Assembly (NCBI GenBank): GCA_002709005.1
Contig: PAPH01000002.1
Location: forward strand, 66,302-130,301
Origin: Hyphomicrobiales bacterium
GTDB lineage: Bacteria > Pseudomonadota > Alphaproteobacteria > Rhizobiales > Rhizobiaceae
Length of the DNA stretch: 64,000 bases
Direction: 5' to 3'
Shown: piece after piece, positions 17,616-26,759 of the stretch
How the letters are laid out: every line of letters starts with the position of its first letter
How positions within the stretch are numbered: the stretch's first letter is position 1
Notes under the pieces: model-generated
Database searches by the model: none
The model's input: the letters and a program-made list of their open reading frames with translations, nothing else
What the model was told of the DNA's origin: nothing
Translations under genes and position numbers: made by a program

Positions 17616-19838
17616 TCACCATTTCGCATAGGCCCGGAGCTTGAAGGCACGGCCTTCGCCATAGGAACACACATTCACGCCCTGACACGCCGAAACGTAG
17701 GTCTTGTCGAAGGCATTGGTGACGTTGAGATCGACGCCCCAGTCGTCCTTTTCGTAGCCGACCTTGAAATCGACCAGCGCCACGTCGGGCACCTTGAGCG
17801 TGTTGGCTTCATCCGCCCAAGAGGACCCGACATAGCGAATGCCGGCGCCCAGCGTGACCCCGTCGTACCAGGCATTGCTGCGCAGCGTGTAGTCGAGCTT
17901 GGCAGAGGCCATCACCTCGGGCACGATGAAGGGCGTCTTTCCCACCATCGCCGGGTCCGCGTCCTCGGTGATCTCGATGTCATAGGCCGTCACGGCTGCG
18001 GTCAGCTTCAGGTCATCCGTCACGTTGACCTTTGCCTCGGCCTCGAAACCGCGCGAGCGCACTTCCCCGGTCTGAACATTGCTCGGGAACGGAACATCGA
18101 CCGTGGGCGCCGCCGCGGTAAGCACATTGCGCCGCGTCAGGTCGAAGACCGAGAGCGTGAACAGGCCGTCGATGAAGCTTGGAGCGTATTTGATGCCGGC
18201 CTCATACTGAACGCCATCCTCCGGATCGAAAAGTTCACCGGTGACCGCATTGGTTTCGAGCACCGGGTTGAAGAAGGTCGCCGCACTGACATACGGCGTC
18301 ACCCCGTTGGCGAATTCGTAGGCCAGGCCCGCCCGTCCGGACGCCGCTCCCTTGTCGGCTTTGAAATCGGCCGGATCGGCCGAGTAGTAGTTGGGGCGAT
18401 TGTCCGCGTCCGTCTCCACCCAGTCGTAGCGACCGCCAAGGGTCAGCAGCCAACCGCCGCCGAAACGCAGCTGATCCTGAGCATATATACCGAGCTGCTT
18501 CTGCGTGAGATCCTGATCGAGATAGGACACGCGGGGCGTCAGAGGCGTTCCATACACCGGATCGAAAGCATCAATCGGGTTGTCATAGGCAGGGTCGTAT
18601 AGCCCGGAAGACTGAACCTGATCGATGTTGTAGTATTTGTAATCGAAACCGGCGAGCAAGCGATGCTCGACAGCGCCGGTCTCCACCTTCCATTCGAGAT
18701 GATTGTCGATCAGGAAGCTCGTCGCGCTCGTGTCATGATCGAAATTGATCCGGGCCAGATCCGTCGGGCCGCCGATGAAGGACCAGCCGTTGGCGTAGAC
18801 GTTGATCTCGCGCACATTCGTCGCCGCCAGTCGTGCGGAGGAGCGGAATGTCACGTCGTTATCGAAGGTATGCTCGAACTCGTATCCCACGGAGCCCTGC
18901 TCGCGCTCATAGGTATCGATGGAAGGCTCGGTGAAATTGGAGTCGGGATCGATCCGGCCGTAGTTCACGCCGCCAACGATGCGGTCCACGACGGTTCCCT
19001 CGTAAGGCAGGAAGGAGCCGCCATTGTGGTTCTCGTCGAAATGCGTGTAGTTGGCGCTGATCGTCAGGCTGGTGTCCTCGTCGCGCTTCCAGGTAAAGCT
19101 CGGCGAGATGACGCCGCGCCATCCATCCTGGAAATCGGTGTAGCCGTCGCCCCCGGCGATCCTGCCGGTAACCCGGTAGGCCGACACGTCGTCGATCGCG
19201 TCACCGAAGTCGAAGGCGAAATATCCGGTGCCGGCATCGTTGATCCCGGTTTCGACGTGTCGCGTGCGCTCGAAATCGGGTCGCTTGCTGACATAGTTGA
19301 TCACGCCGCCAGGATTGGATCCCCCATACAGAACCGAGGCCGGGCCCTTGAGAACCTCGATTCGCTCGAGATTCCAGCTGTCGATGAAGAAGCTGGCAAA
19401 CGCGTAGTTGTAGGTCTGCAGTCCGTCGAGATAGACCCCGGTCTGGGTGGCGTCGAAGCCGCGGATGTACATCCAGTTCATGTCGGTGTCCTCACCGAAT
19501 GGCTGGGTGAACACGCCCGACGTGTAGCGCAGCGCCTCGTCCGCCTTCTGCGCGCCCTGTGCGTCGATCTCGTCGCGGCCGACGACGGAAACCGATTGCG
19601 GGATCTCTGTGATCGGGGTTGCGGCCTTGGATCCGGTGCGGGTGGATTTGGCGACCACGCCATTGACCGGCTCGATGCCGTTACCCTCTTCGCTGTCGAC
19701 CACACCGCCGCCCTCGACGGTGATCTGCTCGAGTTGCGTTGCGTTCTGCGCGTAAGCGATGGTCGGCGCGCTCGTGCCGAACGCCAGGATGGCGACGCTA
19801 CAGGACAGGAGCCGGTGACGGCGAAGTGAATATGACAT
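17616..19838 (-). CDS. TonB-dependent siderophore receptor
   Basis: An outer-membrane receptor of 740 residues, within the usual 700-800. Signal peptide: MSYSLRRHRLLSCSVAILAFG..., cleavage near AYA-QN. A plug domain follows with ITEIPQSVSVVGRDEIDAQGAQ, MYIRGFDATQTGVYLDGL and IEVLKGPASVLYGGSNPGGVINYVSK. The beta-barrel ends in an aromatic residue (AYAKW). The plug wording and length match the FhuA/FoxA/FiuA group that takes hydroxamate siderophores. The start has GGGGG upstream; a longer frame to 19964 has no ribosome site. It heads the operon receptor-fhuC-fhuD-fhuB-exporter-fhuF and is preceded by an AraC-type regulator gene. Confidence 0.92.
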   Translation of the reverse strand: MSYSLRRHRLLSCSVAILAFGTSAPTIAYAQNATQLEQITVEGGGVVDSEEGNGIEPVNGVVAKSTRTGSKAATPITEIPQSVSVVGRDEIDAQGAQKADEALRYTSGVFTQPFGEDTDMNWMYIRGFDATQTGVYLDGLQTYNYAFASFFIDSWNLERIEVLKGPASVLYGGSNPGGVINYVSKRPDFERTRHVETGINDAGTGYFAFDFGDAIDDVSAYRVTGRIAGGDGYTDFQDGWRGVISPSFTWKRDEDTSLTISANYTHFDENHNGGSFLPYEGTVVDRIVGGVNYGRIDPDSNFTEPSIDTYEREQGSVGYEFEHTFDNDVTFRSSARLAATNVREINVYANGWSFIGGPTDLARINFDHDTSATSFLIDNHLEWKVETGAVEHRLLAGFDYKYYNIDQVQSSGLYDPAYDNPIDAFDPVYGTPLTPRVSYLDQDLTQKQLGIYAQDQLRFGGGWLLTLGGRYDWVETDADNRPNYYSADPADFKADKGAASGRAGLAYEFANGVTPYVSAATFFNPVLETNAVTGELFDPEDGVQYEAGIKYAPSFIDGLFTLSVFDLTRRNVLTAAAPTVDVPFPSNVQTGEVRSRGFEAEAKVNVTDDLKLTAAVTAYDIEITEDADPAMVGKTPFIVPEVMASAKLDYTLRSNAWYDGVTLGAGIRYVGSSWADEANTLKVPDVALVDFKVGYEKDDWGVDLNVTNAFDKTYVSACQGVNVCSYGEGRAFKLRAYAKW

Positions 19839-19939
19839 GGAAACCCCCGGTCGAAATTGGTGCGGCGGACCGCCGCCTTCAAAGATGACCGCGTAACTCA
19901 AGTTTTTCGGAGCGGATTGAATGTTCCTGACCGGTTTGG

Positions 19940-19985
19940 CGATTCTTGGTGCAAACAGAAACACCGCGCGCCGATTCCGTGCAAA
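19940..19985. promoter_or_regulatory. Direct repeats upstream of the siderophore receptor, candidate AraC-type operator
   Basis: CGATTC followed by GTGCAAA occurs twice: 19940-19945 with 19949-19955, and 19972-19977 with 19979-19985. Corresponding parts are about 30-32 bases apart, close to three helical turns, in the same orientation. AraC-family proteins bind such direct repeats. The site lies about 100 bases upstream of the receptor start, just past the regulator stop. Confidence 0.5.
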
Positions 19986-19989
19986 AATG

Positions 19990-20880
19990 TCACAATTCGC
20001 GCTTCCACGCGCCGGGTGTTAGCCCGGTGATCGACCGGAAGACCCGGCTGAAATGCGCCTGATCGGCAAAACCGCATTGCGCCGCGACCCAGCTCACCGG
20101 CTCGTCGCCCTCACGCAACAGCGCCTGTGCACGCCGCACCCGTTCCTGCATCACCCAGCGGTGCGGCGAAACGCCGACCGCCGCCTTGAAGGCATGGCTG
20201 AAATAGGTTTCCGACAGTCCCACCTCGCCGGCCAGATCCGACAGCCTGATCGTTTCCAGGCAGTGGGCGTCGATATAGGCCATCGTCTGGCGCAACTGCC
20301 CATCCGACAAGGCAGGCCGCCGTCGTTCGGCAGTGAGCGGAATGTCGAAAAGCTTGGCGACGAACGCATCGACGAGGCCATCCAGGAAACGGTCGTGGTG
20401 CGGCGATTCGGCTTCGACCTCCTCGGCGATCAGTCCGGCGAGCGAGACCAGCGGCGGATTGTCGAGCCGGAACCGCGGCCTGTTCAGGCCTTCGCGCGCA
20501 AGCGAACGGCCGAACCGCCGCCGCAGCGCCGTTTCGTTCAGGTGAATGTCGAGATGCTTCATGCGCGTGACACCGCGAACGCTCACGGATTGCGGCTGAT
20601 GCGCCGGAATGTAAGTCACCGTCATCGCCGGCACATCCTGGCCGGCCGTGGCGCCGACCGACTCGAAAATCTCCACCTGCCCCCCGCCCTCAAGCTCGAG
20701 TGGAATAAACAGCCGCGGATCCGGTGACACATAGGTGCCCCGTGCTTCAGGCGCGCATGCCACATCCCAGACGTCGGCCACGAAAGCCTCGCGCGCACGG
20801 TATTTGAGATCGCGGCTTGGGGTAAATCCGGCGATCTCGGCTGTCATCCGGGGCCCGAACGGCCTGAAATTCACACTCAA
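19990..20880 (-). CDS. AraC-family transcriptional regulator of siderophore uptake
   Basis: 296 residues. The C-terminal half holds two AraC helix-turn-helix motifs: IRLSDLAGEVGLSETYFSHAFKAAVGVSPHRWV, and the WVAAQCGFADQAHFSRVFRSITGLTPGAWKR family signature. The N-terminal part (1-190) is a cupin-like sensing region without a metal motif I recognise. The start TTG at 20878-20880 or GTG at 20872-20874 cannot be separated with confidence. It lies directly upstream of, and in line with, the receptor operon. Like rhizobial RhrA or YbtA-type regulators, it probably activates the receptor and transport genes in response to a siderophore. That role is inferred from position. Confidence 0.85.
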   Translation of the reverse strand: MSVNFRPFGPRMTAEIAGFTPSRDLKYRAREAFVADVWDVACAPEARGTYVSPDPRLFIPLELEGGGQVEIFESVGATAGQDVPAMTVTYIPAHQPQSVSVRGVTRMKHLDIHLNETALRRRFGRSLAREGLNRPRFRLDNPPLVSLAGLIAEEVEAESPHHDRFLDGLVDAFVAKLFDIPLTAERRRPALSDGQLRQTMAYIDAHCLETIRLSDLAGEVGLSETYFSHAFKAAVGVSPHRWVMQERVRRAQALLREGDEPVSWVAAQCGFADQAHFSRVFRSITGLTPGAWKREL

Positions 20881-21037
20881 TGCAATTCACCCTGCCGCAA
20901 ACGGCCCTGTTGCGGAGCGTCATACATAAGTGGAGTCGGATTGTCAGGTTAAAAATGCGCACTCACGGCCGCCGCTCACCCGGAAACGGTGCCTCATGCC
21001 GCCTCACTGGAAACCGCGCGAGGCGGACGGTCTTCCC

Positions 21038-21430
21038 TCAGGAAACGCCCTTCGCCATCTCCTCGAGGATCGGACAGTCGGGCCGCGAATTGCCGTGGCA
21101 GTGATCGGCGAGCGTTTTCAAAGTGGAACGCAATGACCCCAATTCCTCGATCTTGCGGTCGATCTCGTCGATCTTGGCGAGCGCAAGGCTCTTCACATCG
21201 GAGCTCGCCCGCTGCTTGTCATTATAGAGTGACAGCAGCAGCCGGCATTCGTCGATCGAGAAGCCAAGGCTGCGCGCGCGCTGGATGAAGGACAGTCTGT
21301 GGACGTCCTGCTCCACATACTCCCGGTAGCCATTGCTCGCGCGTGCGGGCGTTACCAGATCGATATCCTCGTAGTAGCGGATCGTTTTGGCCGGCAATCC
21401 TGTCGACCGTGCAACATCACCAATATTCAT
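21038..21430 (-). CDS. cueR: MerR-family copper-responsive regulator (CueR/HmrR)
   Basis: 130 residues. The N-terminal winged helix [26 protein letters not shown] is typical of MerR, followed by a dimerisation helix. The metal loop has Cys111 and Cys119 (CHGNSRPDCPILEEM), the CueR spacing, and Ser77, which marks sensors of monovalent metals (Cu+, Ag+). Its start overlaps the preceding small ORF by four bases (ATGA). The small ORF in turn overlaps copA, so regulator and pump are made from one transcript. The target operator is predicted upstream of copA at 24095-24109. Confidence 0.93.
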   Translation of the reverse strand: MNIGDVARSTGLPAKTIRYYEDIDLVTPARASNGYREYVEQDVHRLSFIQRARSLGFSIDECRLLLSLYNDKQRASSDVKSLALAKIDEIDRKIEELGSLRSTLKTLADHCHGNSRPDCPILEEMAKGVS

Positions 21431-21633
21431 GACCGTCCCTCCGCCTTTCCGTAAATCGAAATCAAGGCTTCCACCTCCGCCTCGGAGAATCCCGCCTTCA
21501 GCGCCCGCTCCCGGAACGATGCCTGGTTGAGCGCATCCTCGCCGCCCGGGATGCGGGATCCGAGCAGCGGCCCCTCTGGCGCCGGGGCCGCATCCGTCGT
21601 CATGCGTGGACCGCCACGGCGTCTCTTCATCAC
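21427..21633 (-). CDS. Small protein between copper ATPase and CueR, function unknown
   Basis: A 68-residue frame that overlaps copA at its start (GTGA, with an ATG directly after) and cueR at its end (ATGA). It has no signal peptide, membrane segment, cysteine or histidine cluster. Residues 35-68 look like a short helical bundle ([14 protein letters not shown] then [17 protein letters not shown]). The N-terminus is basic, then Ala/Pro-rich. The double coupling argues that it is translated. It could be a small partner of the pump or regulator, but nothing in the sequence says which. I do not recognise a family. Confidence 0.6.
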   Translation of the reverse strand: MMKRRRGGPRMTTDAAPAPEGPLLGSRIPGGEDALNQASFRERALKAGFSEAEVEALISIYGKAEGRS

Positions 21634-24062
21634 GAATCGAGCCCGACGCGCCTGAGCCTCAGCGCGTTCGATATTACGGAGACCGACGACAGGCTCATCG
21701 CGGCTGCCGCCACCATGGGAGAGAGCAGCGTTCCCGTAAGCGGATAGAGAATACCCGCGGCCAACGGCACGCCAGCCGAATTGTAGACAAACGCAAAAAA
21801 CAGGTTCTGCTTGATGTTCCGCAAGGTTGCCTCCGACAGCCTGCGGGCGCGAACGACACCGGTCAGGTCGCCCTTGAGCAGGGTAATGCCGGCGCTTTCC
21901 ACCGCGACATCAGCACCTGTCCCCATGGCGATCCCGACATCCGCCGCCGCAAGCGCCGGCGCGTCGTTGACGCCGTCGCCGGCCATGGCGACCCGGCGGC
22001 CCTTGCGGTGCAGTTCGTCGACCAGCGCCTTCTTGTCTTCGGGAAGAACGCCCGCACGCACCTCGTCAATGCCGACGGCGCGGGCTACGGCGCGGGCCGT
22101 CGTTTCGTTGTCGCCGGTGGCCATGATCACGGTCAGACCGGCTTCGTGAAGGGCCGCAATCGCATCCTTAGACGTCTCCTTGATCGGATCGGCGACCGCG
22201 ATCAGGCCGGCAAGCTTGCCGTCGATCGCAGCATACATCGCGGTCTTGCCTTCGCCACGGAGTTCATCGGCCACAGCATCGAGAGACGACCGATCCGCTC
22301 CGACCATTTCCATGAGGGCGGCATTGCCGAAGGCGATCGTACGTCCGTCGGCCCTCGCCTGCACCCCCTTGCCGGTGACCGCCTCGAAATCCGATACGCC
22401 GGCGGCATTGATGCCGCGCTCGGATATCCCCTCGACGATCGCCTCGGCCAGCGGGTGCTCCGAGCCGGTCTCCACGCCGCGCAAGAGCGCCAGAAGATCG
22501 GCCTCGTCGGCACCGTCGGCGACGATGACGTCGGTGAGCTTCGGCCTGCCAACGGTCAACGTGCCCGTTTTGTCGACGATCACGGTATCGACCCGCGCCA
22601 TGCGTTCGAGTGCTTCGGCGTCCTTGATCAGCACGCCTGCCTGCGCGCCGCGACCGGTCGCCGTCATGATCGACATCGGTGTCGCCAAACCGAGCGCACA
22701 GGGACAGGCGATGATCAGCACCGAGACGGCGGAGACGATGGCGAAGGCGAAGGCCGGCTCGGGACCAACAATCAGCCACACGACGAAGGCCGCTACGGCC
22801 GCAATAACCACAGACGGGACGAAATAGGAGGATACCCTGTCGGCCAGCCCCTGGATCGGCGCGCGGGAACGCTGCGCGGACGAGACCATCGCGACAATGC
22901 GCGCCAGCATTGTTTCGTCGCCCACCCGGGCCGCCTCGATGACCAGCGAACCGTTCTTGTTCAGCGTTCCGCCGGCGACACTGTCGCCCTCACCCTTTTC
23001 GACGGGAATCGGCTCTCCGGTGAGCATGCTCTCATCGATGTTGGTCGTGCCGCTGATGACGGTGCCGTCGACCGGCACGGCTTCACCCGGCCTGACGCGG
23101 AGACGGTCGCCCTCGATGATGTTTTCGAGCGGAACGTCGTATTCATCGCCATCCGGGGTGATCCGCCGCGCTGTCTTGGGCGCGAGATCGAGTAGCGCGC
23201 GGATGGCGTCACCCGTCCGCTCGCGGGCCCTCAGTTCGAGAACCTGGCCGACGAAGACGAGCGCGACGATGACGACCGCCGCCTCGAAGTACACCGGCAC
23301 GTGCCCGCCATCCATCCGGAGCGTCGCCGGAAAGAGACCGGGGAAGAATGTAGCGATCATCGAATAGCCATAGGCCGCGCCGACGCCGATCATGATCAGC
23401 GTCCACATGTTGAGATGCCACGTCTTGATCGACGTCCAGCCGCGATGGAAGAACGGAAGCGCCGCCCAGAAGATGACCGGCGTGGCAAGAATGAATTCGA
23501 GATAGGCGGCGACGCGCTCACCGAACCAGTCGCGGAACGGCAATCCGATCATCGGCCCCATCGTCAGTAGGAGAAGTGGGATGGCGGCCCCGACCGAGAC
23601 CCAGAGCCGTCGGGTAAAATCGATCAATTCGTGATTGGGGCCCTCGCTGACACCGTCCATGGGTTCGAGCGCCATGCCGCAGATCGGACAGGTGCCCGGC
23701 CCCTCCTGCACGATTTCCGGATCCATGGGACAGGTGTAGAGCGCGTTTTTCGGCGCAGCCTTCTTCTTCCTCGCCTTGTTGCCGGACAGGTAGAACCAGG
23801 GATCGGCCTCGAACCGGTCGTGACACTTCTGGCTGCAGAAATGGTACTCGTCGCCCTTGTATTTGAGCGATGGCTTTCCCTTCCCGAGCGTGACCGTCAT
23901 GCCGCAGACCGGATCCTTCACCGCGCCGTCCACGGGAACCGTCGCGGCTTTCCTGATATCGCCGGTCGTTGCGGGTTTCGCATGTTCGTGAGCGTGATCG
24001 CCGTGGTCATGATGCCCGCCGCAGCAGCTTGCCTTGCCCTCGGTATGGTTTGCCTTGTCCAT
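21630..24062 (-). CDS. copA: Copper-exporting P1B-type ATPase (CopA/ActP-like)
   Basis: Pumps Cu+ out of the cytoplasm. From ATG at 24060-24062 (GGAG upstream) it has 810 residues. A His/Cys-rich N-terminus ([16 protein letters not shown]) is followed by a YHS-type domain (DPVCGMT, about 54-90) and a heavy-metal-binding motif [11 protein letters not shown]...CPICGM (about 107-130). These replace the usual HMA domains. Then come the membrane core with the Cu+ motif ACPCALG (about 454), phosphorylation site DKTGTLT (about 497), TGDN and GDGVNDAP (about 695). A 14-residue upstream extension is possible but would overlap the -10 side of the promoter. First gene of copA-small ORF-cueR. Confidence 0.95.
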   Translation of the reverse strand: MDKANHTEGKASCCGGHHDHGDHAHEHAKPATTGDIRKAATVPVDGAVKDPVCGMTVTLGKGKPSLKYKGDEYHFCSQKCHDRFEADPWFYLSGNKARKKKAAPKNALYTCPMDPEIVQEGPGTCPICGMALEPMDGVSEGPNHELIDFTRRLWVSVGAAIPLLLLTMGPMIGLPFRDWFGERVAAYLEFILATPVIFWAALPFFHRGWTSIKTWHLNMWTLIMIGVGAAYGYSMIATFFPGLFPATLRMDGGHVPVYFEAAVVIVALVFVGQVLELRARERTGDAIRALLDLAPKTARRITPDGDEYDVPLENIIEGDRLRVRPGEAVPVDGTVISGTTNIDESMLTGEPIPVEKGEGDSVAGGTLNKNGSLVIEAARVGDETMLARIVAMVSSAQRSRAPIQGLADRVSSYFVPSVVIAAVAAFVVWLIVGPEPAFAFAIVSAVSVLIIACPCALGLATPMSIMTATGRGAQAGVLIKDAEALERMARVDTVIVDKTGTLTVGRPKLTDVIVADGADEADLLALLRGVETGSEHPLAEAIVEGISERGINAAGVSDFEAVTGKGVQARADGRTIAFGNAALMEMVGADRSSLDAVADELRGEGKTAMYAAIDGKLAGLIAVADPIKETSKDAIAALHEAGLTVIMATGDNETTARAVARAVGIDEVRAGVLPEDKKALVDELHRKGRRVAMAGDGVNDAPALAAADVGIAMGTGADVAVESAGITLLKGDLTGVVRARRLSEATLRNIKQNLFFAFVYNSAGVPLAAGILYPLTGTLLSPMVAAAAMSLSSVSVISNALRLRRVGLDS

Positions 24063-24084
24063 GAAAGTCTCCTTGCTGCCACTA

Positions 24085-24115
24085 CAGCTAGTGGTTCCAG
24101 TCACTGGAAGGTCAA
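24085..24115 (-). promoter_or_regulatory. CueR-type promoter and operator of copA
   Basis: On the minus strand TTGACC (24110-24115) and TAGCTG (24085-24090) form -35 and -10 elements with a 19-base spacer, as in MerR-family promoters. A perfect dyad TTCCAGTGACTGGAA (24095-24109) sits in the spacer. Its CTTCCAG arms resemble known CueR/HmrR sites. The spacing and dyad make this the expected target of the regulator encoded at the end of the same operon. Confidence 0.85.
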
Positions 24116-24194
24116 GAGAAAAAATCGCCCTCCGCCGGGAACCTTCCGGCGCTGGAACCGCGTTGGCTTCCTAAAGGCAACAATGGAGGTGGCA

Positions 24195-25046
24195 ATGTCC
24201 TACTGGCGTTTTGCCGGAATGATCGCGACATCGACGCTGATCATGTTCGGCCTCATGTATCTCAATACATTTCTCATCACTCACGTCTTCTTCAGCGAGA
24301 CCCGCGCCTACATGGCGCTCCTTATGGGCGGTGTCATGGCGATCATCATGCTTGCCTTCATGCTCTCGATGTATACCAACCAGGCGCTCAATGCGGCGAT
24401 CTTCCTCGGCGCCTGCGTGGTAATCGCCGGCACCCTCTGGCTGGTACGCAGCCAGGCAACCATTGGCGACGCGAGCTTCATGCGGGCAATGATCCCGCAC
24501 CATTCGATCGCCATCATGACGTCAAGCCGGGCCAATATCGAGGACGGCCGGGTGCGCAAGCTGGCCGACGAGATCATCTATGCACAGGACAAGGAGATCG
24601 CAGAGATGCGCTATCTGATAGCGCAGATCGAAGCCGAGGGACCGCAACAAGGCGGCGTCGAACCCGATGCGCCGGCCGTGCCGGTGAGCGTCGAGGAGGC
24701 CGTCTCAACACCGGATGTCGCCGTGATGGATGCCGGTTTTCTCACGCCTGACGACATCGCGCAGGTCTTTCCCGGCGGCGCGGGCTGCACCTTCGCCTTC
24801 ACCACGCAAAGCCCTGCCGCGCTGGCCGTCGGCGAAACGGACGACGGGCGTTCGGCGCTGGTCAAGATCGGGGGAAATCTGGTTCTTCTCCCGGCGGAGG
24901 ACGCGGATACGTTTTCGGCAGCGGGCATGACGGCCATTCTCGAGAATCTCGGCGACGACACCTTGCGCGCCGATACGCGTCTGACAATCGACCTCGATCG
25001 GGGCCTCTCCGCCGGCTATGACGGATTTTCCGATTGCCGGGAATAA
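24195..25046 (+). CDS. DUF305 membrane protein with extra C-terminal domain
   Basis: 283 residues from ATG at 24195, chosen for its GGAGGTGGCA ribosome site. Three or four membrane segments (about 5-90) precede a DUF305 core with MRAMIPHHSIAIMTSSRA (His102-His103) and AQDKEIAEMRYLI, the part thought to handle copper or other metals. Residues 150-180 are a Pro/Val/Glu-rich linker. A further acidic domain fills 180-283 (FPGGAGCTFAF, a core near VKIGGNLVLL, last Cys in DGFSDCRE), for which I know no family. It is divergent from copA with the CueR promoter between, so a role in periplasmic copper binding fits. Most DUF305 proteins lack this tail. Confidence 0.82.
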   Translation: MSYWRFAGMIATSTLIMFGLMYLNTFLITHVFFSETRAYMALLMGGVMAIIMLAFMLSMYTNQALNAAIFLGACVVIAGTLWLVRSQATIGDASFMRAMIPHHSIAIMTSSRANIEDGRVRKLADEIIYAQDKEIAEMRYLIAQIEAEGPQQGGVEPDAPAVPVSVEEAVSTPDVAVMDAGFLTPDDIAQVFPGGAGCTFAFTTQSPAALAVGETDDGRSALVKIGGNLVLLPAEDADTFSAAGMTAILENLGDDTLRADTRLTIDLDRGLSAGYDGFSDCRE

Positions 25047-25050
25047 GGCG

Positions 25051-25899
25051 TCAGTCGGCAACCGCGCCGAGTGCCCGTTCGCTCCGCGCCACGCTGAGCC
25101 GGCGGAAGACGAGGGCCATGACGAAAAGGCTCGTCAGGATGAGGATGATGGTCGGCGCCGGCGCGCTGTCGAGATAAAAGCTAAGATAGACCCCGGCCAG
25201 CATCGCCGACATGCAGACGAGAACCGCGACCGCCAGCATCCGCGCGAAGCTGCGCACCAGCAGAAAGGCGATTGCGCCCGGCGCGATCAGCAGGCCGACA
25301 GCGAGAATCAGCCCTGTCGCCGTCAGGGTGGCCACGATTGTGAGCGACAGGATCGACAACAGGCCGTAATGAAGCAGGCCGACACGCAGGCCAGAGGCCT
25401 TCGCCTGCGCCGGATCGAAGGCGTGGAGGAGAAGATCCTTCCACTTGAGAAGCAGCGCCGCTGACACGACGAGCGAGATCAGCCCCGCCGTCCAGAGGTC
25501 ATCGGTGCCGACGCCCAGCATGTTGCCGAAGAGAATATGATCGAGGTGGATGTTGGTGTGGATCGAGACGTAGAGCACAATTCCCAGGCCGAACATGCCC
25601 GAGAAGACGATTCCCATCACTGTATCCTGCTTGATCCGGCTGTTCTGCGACAGGTAGCCCGTCGAGACGGCAGTGAACATGCCTGCGGCAAAGGCCCCGA
25701 TAATCAGCGGAATGCCGAGAATATAGGCGAGCACCACGCCGGGCAGGATGGCGTGGCTGACCGCGTCGCCCATCAGCGCCCAGCCCTTGAGAACCAGAAA
25801 GCATGACAGAAGCGCCGTCGGAACGGCGACGATCACCGCGATCAGAAAGGCGTTCTGCATGAAGGGAAACTGGAACGGCAGGATGAGAGTTTCGATCAT
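25051..25899 (-). CDS. sitD: Manganese/iron ABC transporter permease (SitD)
   Basis: A 282-residue ABC-3 family permease with eight or so hydrophobic segments. It has GDAVSHAILPGVVLAYI near residue 40, and a C-terminal ILTSLFVMALVFRRLS. The start ATG at 25897-25899 overlaps the sitC stop (ATGA); the longer open frame upstream lies inside sitC and is rejected. Last gene of sitABCD, convergent with the DUF305 gene four bases away. It pairs with SitC in the membrane. Confidence 0.9.
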   Translation of the reverse strand: MIETLILPFQFPFMQNAFLIAVIVAVPTALLSCFLVLKGWALMGDAVSHAILPGVVLAYILGIPLIIGAFAAGMFTAVSTGYLSQNSRIKQDTVMGIVFSGMFGLGIVLYVSIHTNIHLDHILFGNMLGVGTDDLWTAGLISLVVSAALLLKWKDLLLHAFDPAQAKASGLRVGLLHYGLLSILSLTIVATLTATGLILAVGLLIAPGAIAFLLVRSFARMLAVAVLVCMSAMLAGVYLSFYLDSAPAPTIILILTSLFVMALVFRRLSVARSERALGAVAD

Positions 25900-26759
25900 G
25901 CCGGCTCTCCCGGCTCGAGCGCCGCGGCCGCCTTGCGGCGCGCGGCCATGAGCCCGTGCTTGGGAGCCAGAACGAACGCCGCCAGGAAGAGAAGCGTCTG
26001 CAGGATGACGATGCCCCCGCCGGTCGCGCCATCGAGAAAATAGCTGACATAGGCGCCCAGAAAAGCAGTCACCGTGCCGATGGCGATCGAGGTCAGCACG
26101 AGACGCGGGAAACGGTCGCACAAGAGATAGGCGGTGGCCCCGGGGGTCACCACCATCGCAATGACTAGGAAGGCGCCGACGGTCTGCATGGCGGCGACCA
26201 CGCAGGCCGAGAGCAACATGAAGAAGACCGCCTTCAGGAGCTCCGGTCGCAGCCCCACGGAGCGGGCGTGGTTCTCATCGAAGAAGACGACCATCAGATC
26301 CTTCCACTTGGCCGACAGGATCGCCAGGGAGACGAAGCCGATGATGGCCACCTGGAGCGTATCTTCCGGCGTGATCGCCAGAATGTTTCCCATGGTGATC
26401 GTCTGCACCGACACCGCCACCGGGTTCACCGAGATCATGAAGAGGCCCAGCCCGAAGAACGAGGTGAAGATGATGCCGATGATCACATCCACCTTGAGAC
26501 CGGATCGATCGGAGAGAAACAGCATCGCTGCCGCCGCCAGTCCGCCGGAGATGAAGGCGCCCAGCGCGAAGGGAATGCCGAGCATGTAGGCTCCGGCCAC
26601 CCCCGGCACGACCGAGTGCGAGAGCGCGTCGCCGATCAGCGACCAGCCCTTGAGCATTAGATACGCCGATAGAAAGGCGCAGACGCCGCCCACAAGCGCC
26701 GACACCCACATGGCGTTCGTCATGTAGCCGTAGGAGAATGGTTCGAGCAGAACGCTCAT
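25896..26759 (-). CDS. sitC: Manganese/iron ABC transporter permease (SitC)
   Basis: An ABC-3 permease of 287 residues. [19 protein letters not shown] parallels the same loop in sitD, and [18 protein letters not shown] lies before it. [23 protein letters not shown] forms a later helix pair. The start overlaps the ATPase gene by four bases. SitC and SitD are paralogous subunits of one channel for Mn2+ (or Fe2+). Confidence 0.9.
   Translation of the reverse strand: MSVLLEPFSYGYMTNAMWVSALVGGVCAFLSAYLMLKGWSLIGDALSHSVVPGVAGAYMLGIPFALGAFISGGLAAAAMLFLSDRSGLKVDVIIGIIFTSFFGLGLFMISVNPVAVSVQTITMGNILAITPEDTLQVAIIGFVSLAILSAKWKDLMVVFFDENHARSVGLRPELLKAVFFMLLSACVVAAMQTVGAFLVIAMVVTPGATAYLLCDRFPRLVLTSIAIGTVTAFLGAYVSYFLDGATGGGIVILQTLLFLAAFVLAPKHGLMAARRKAAAALEPGEPA

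Noticed and set aside
20892-20914. CCGCAA/TTGCGG hairpin upstream of the AraC-type gene
   Set aside because: Six-base-pair stem with no T-run and no repeat elsewhere; too weak to call.
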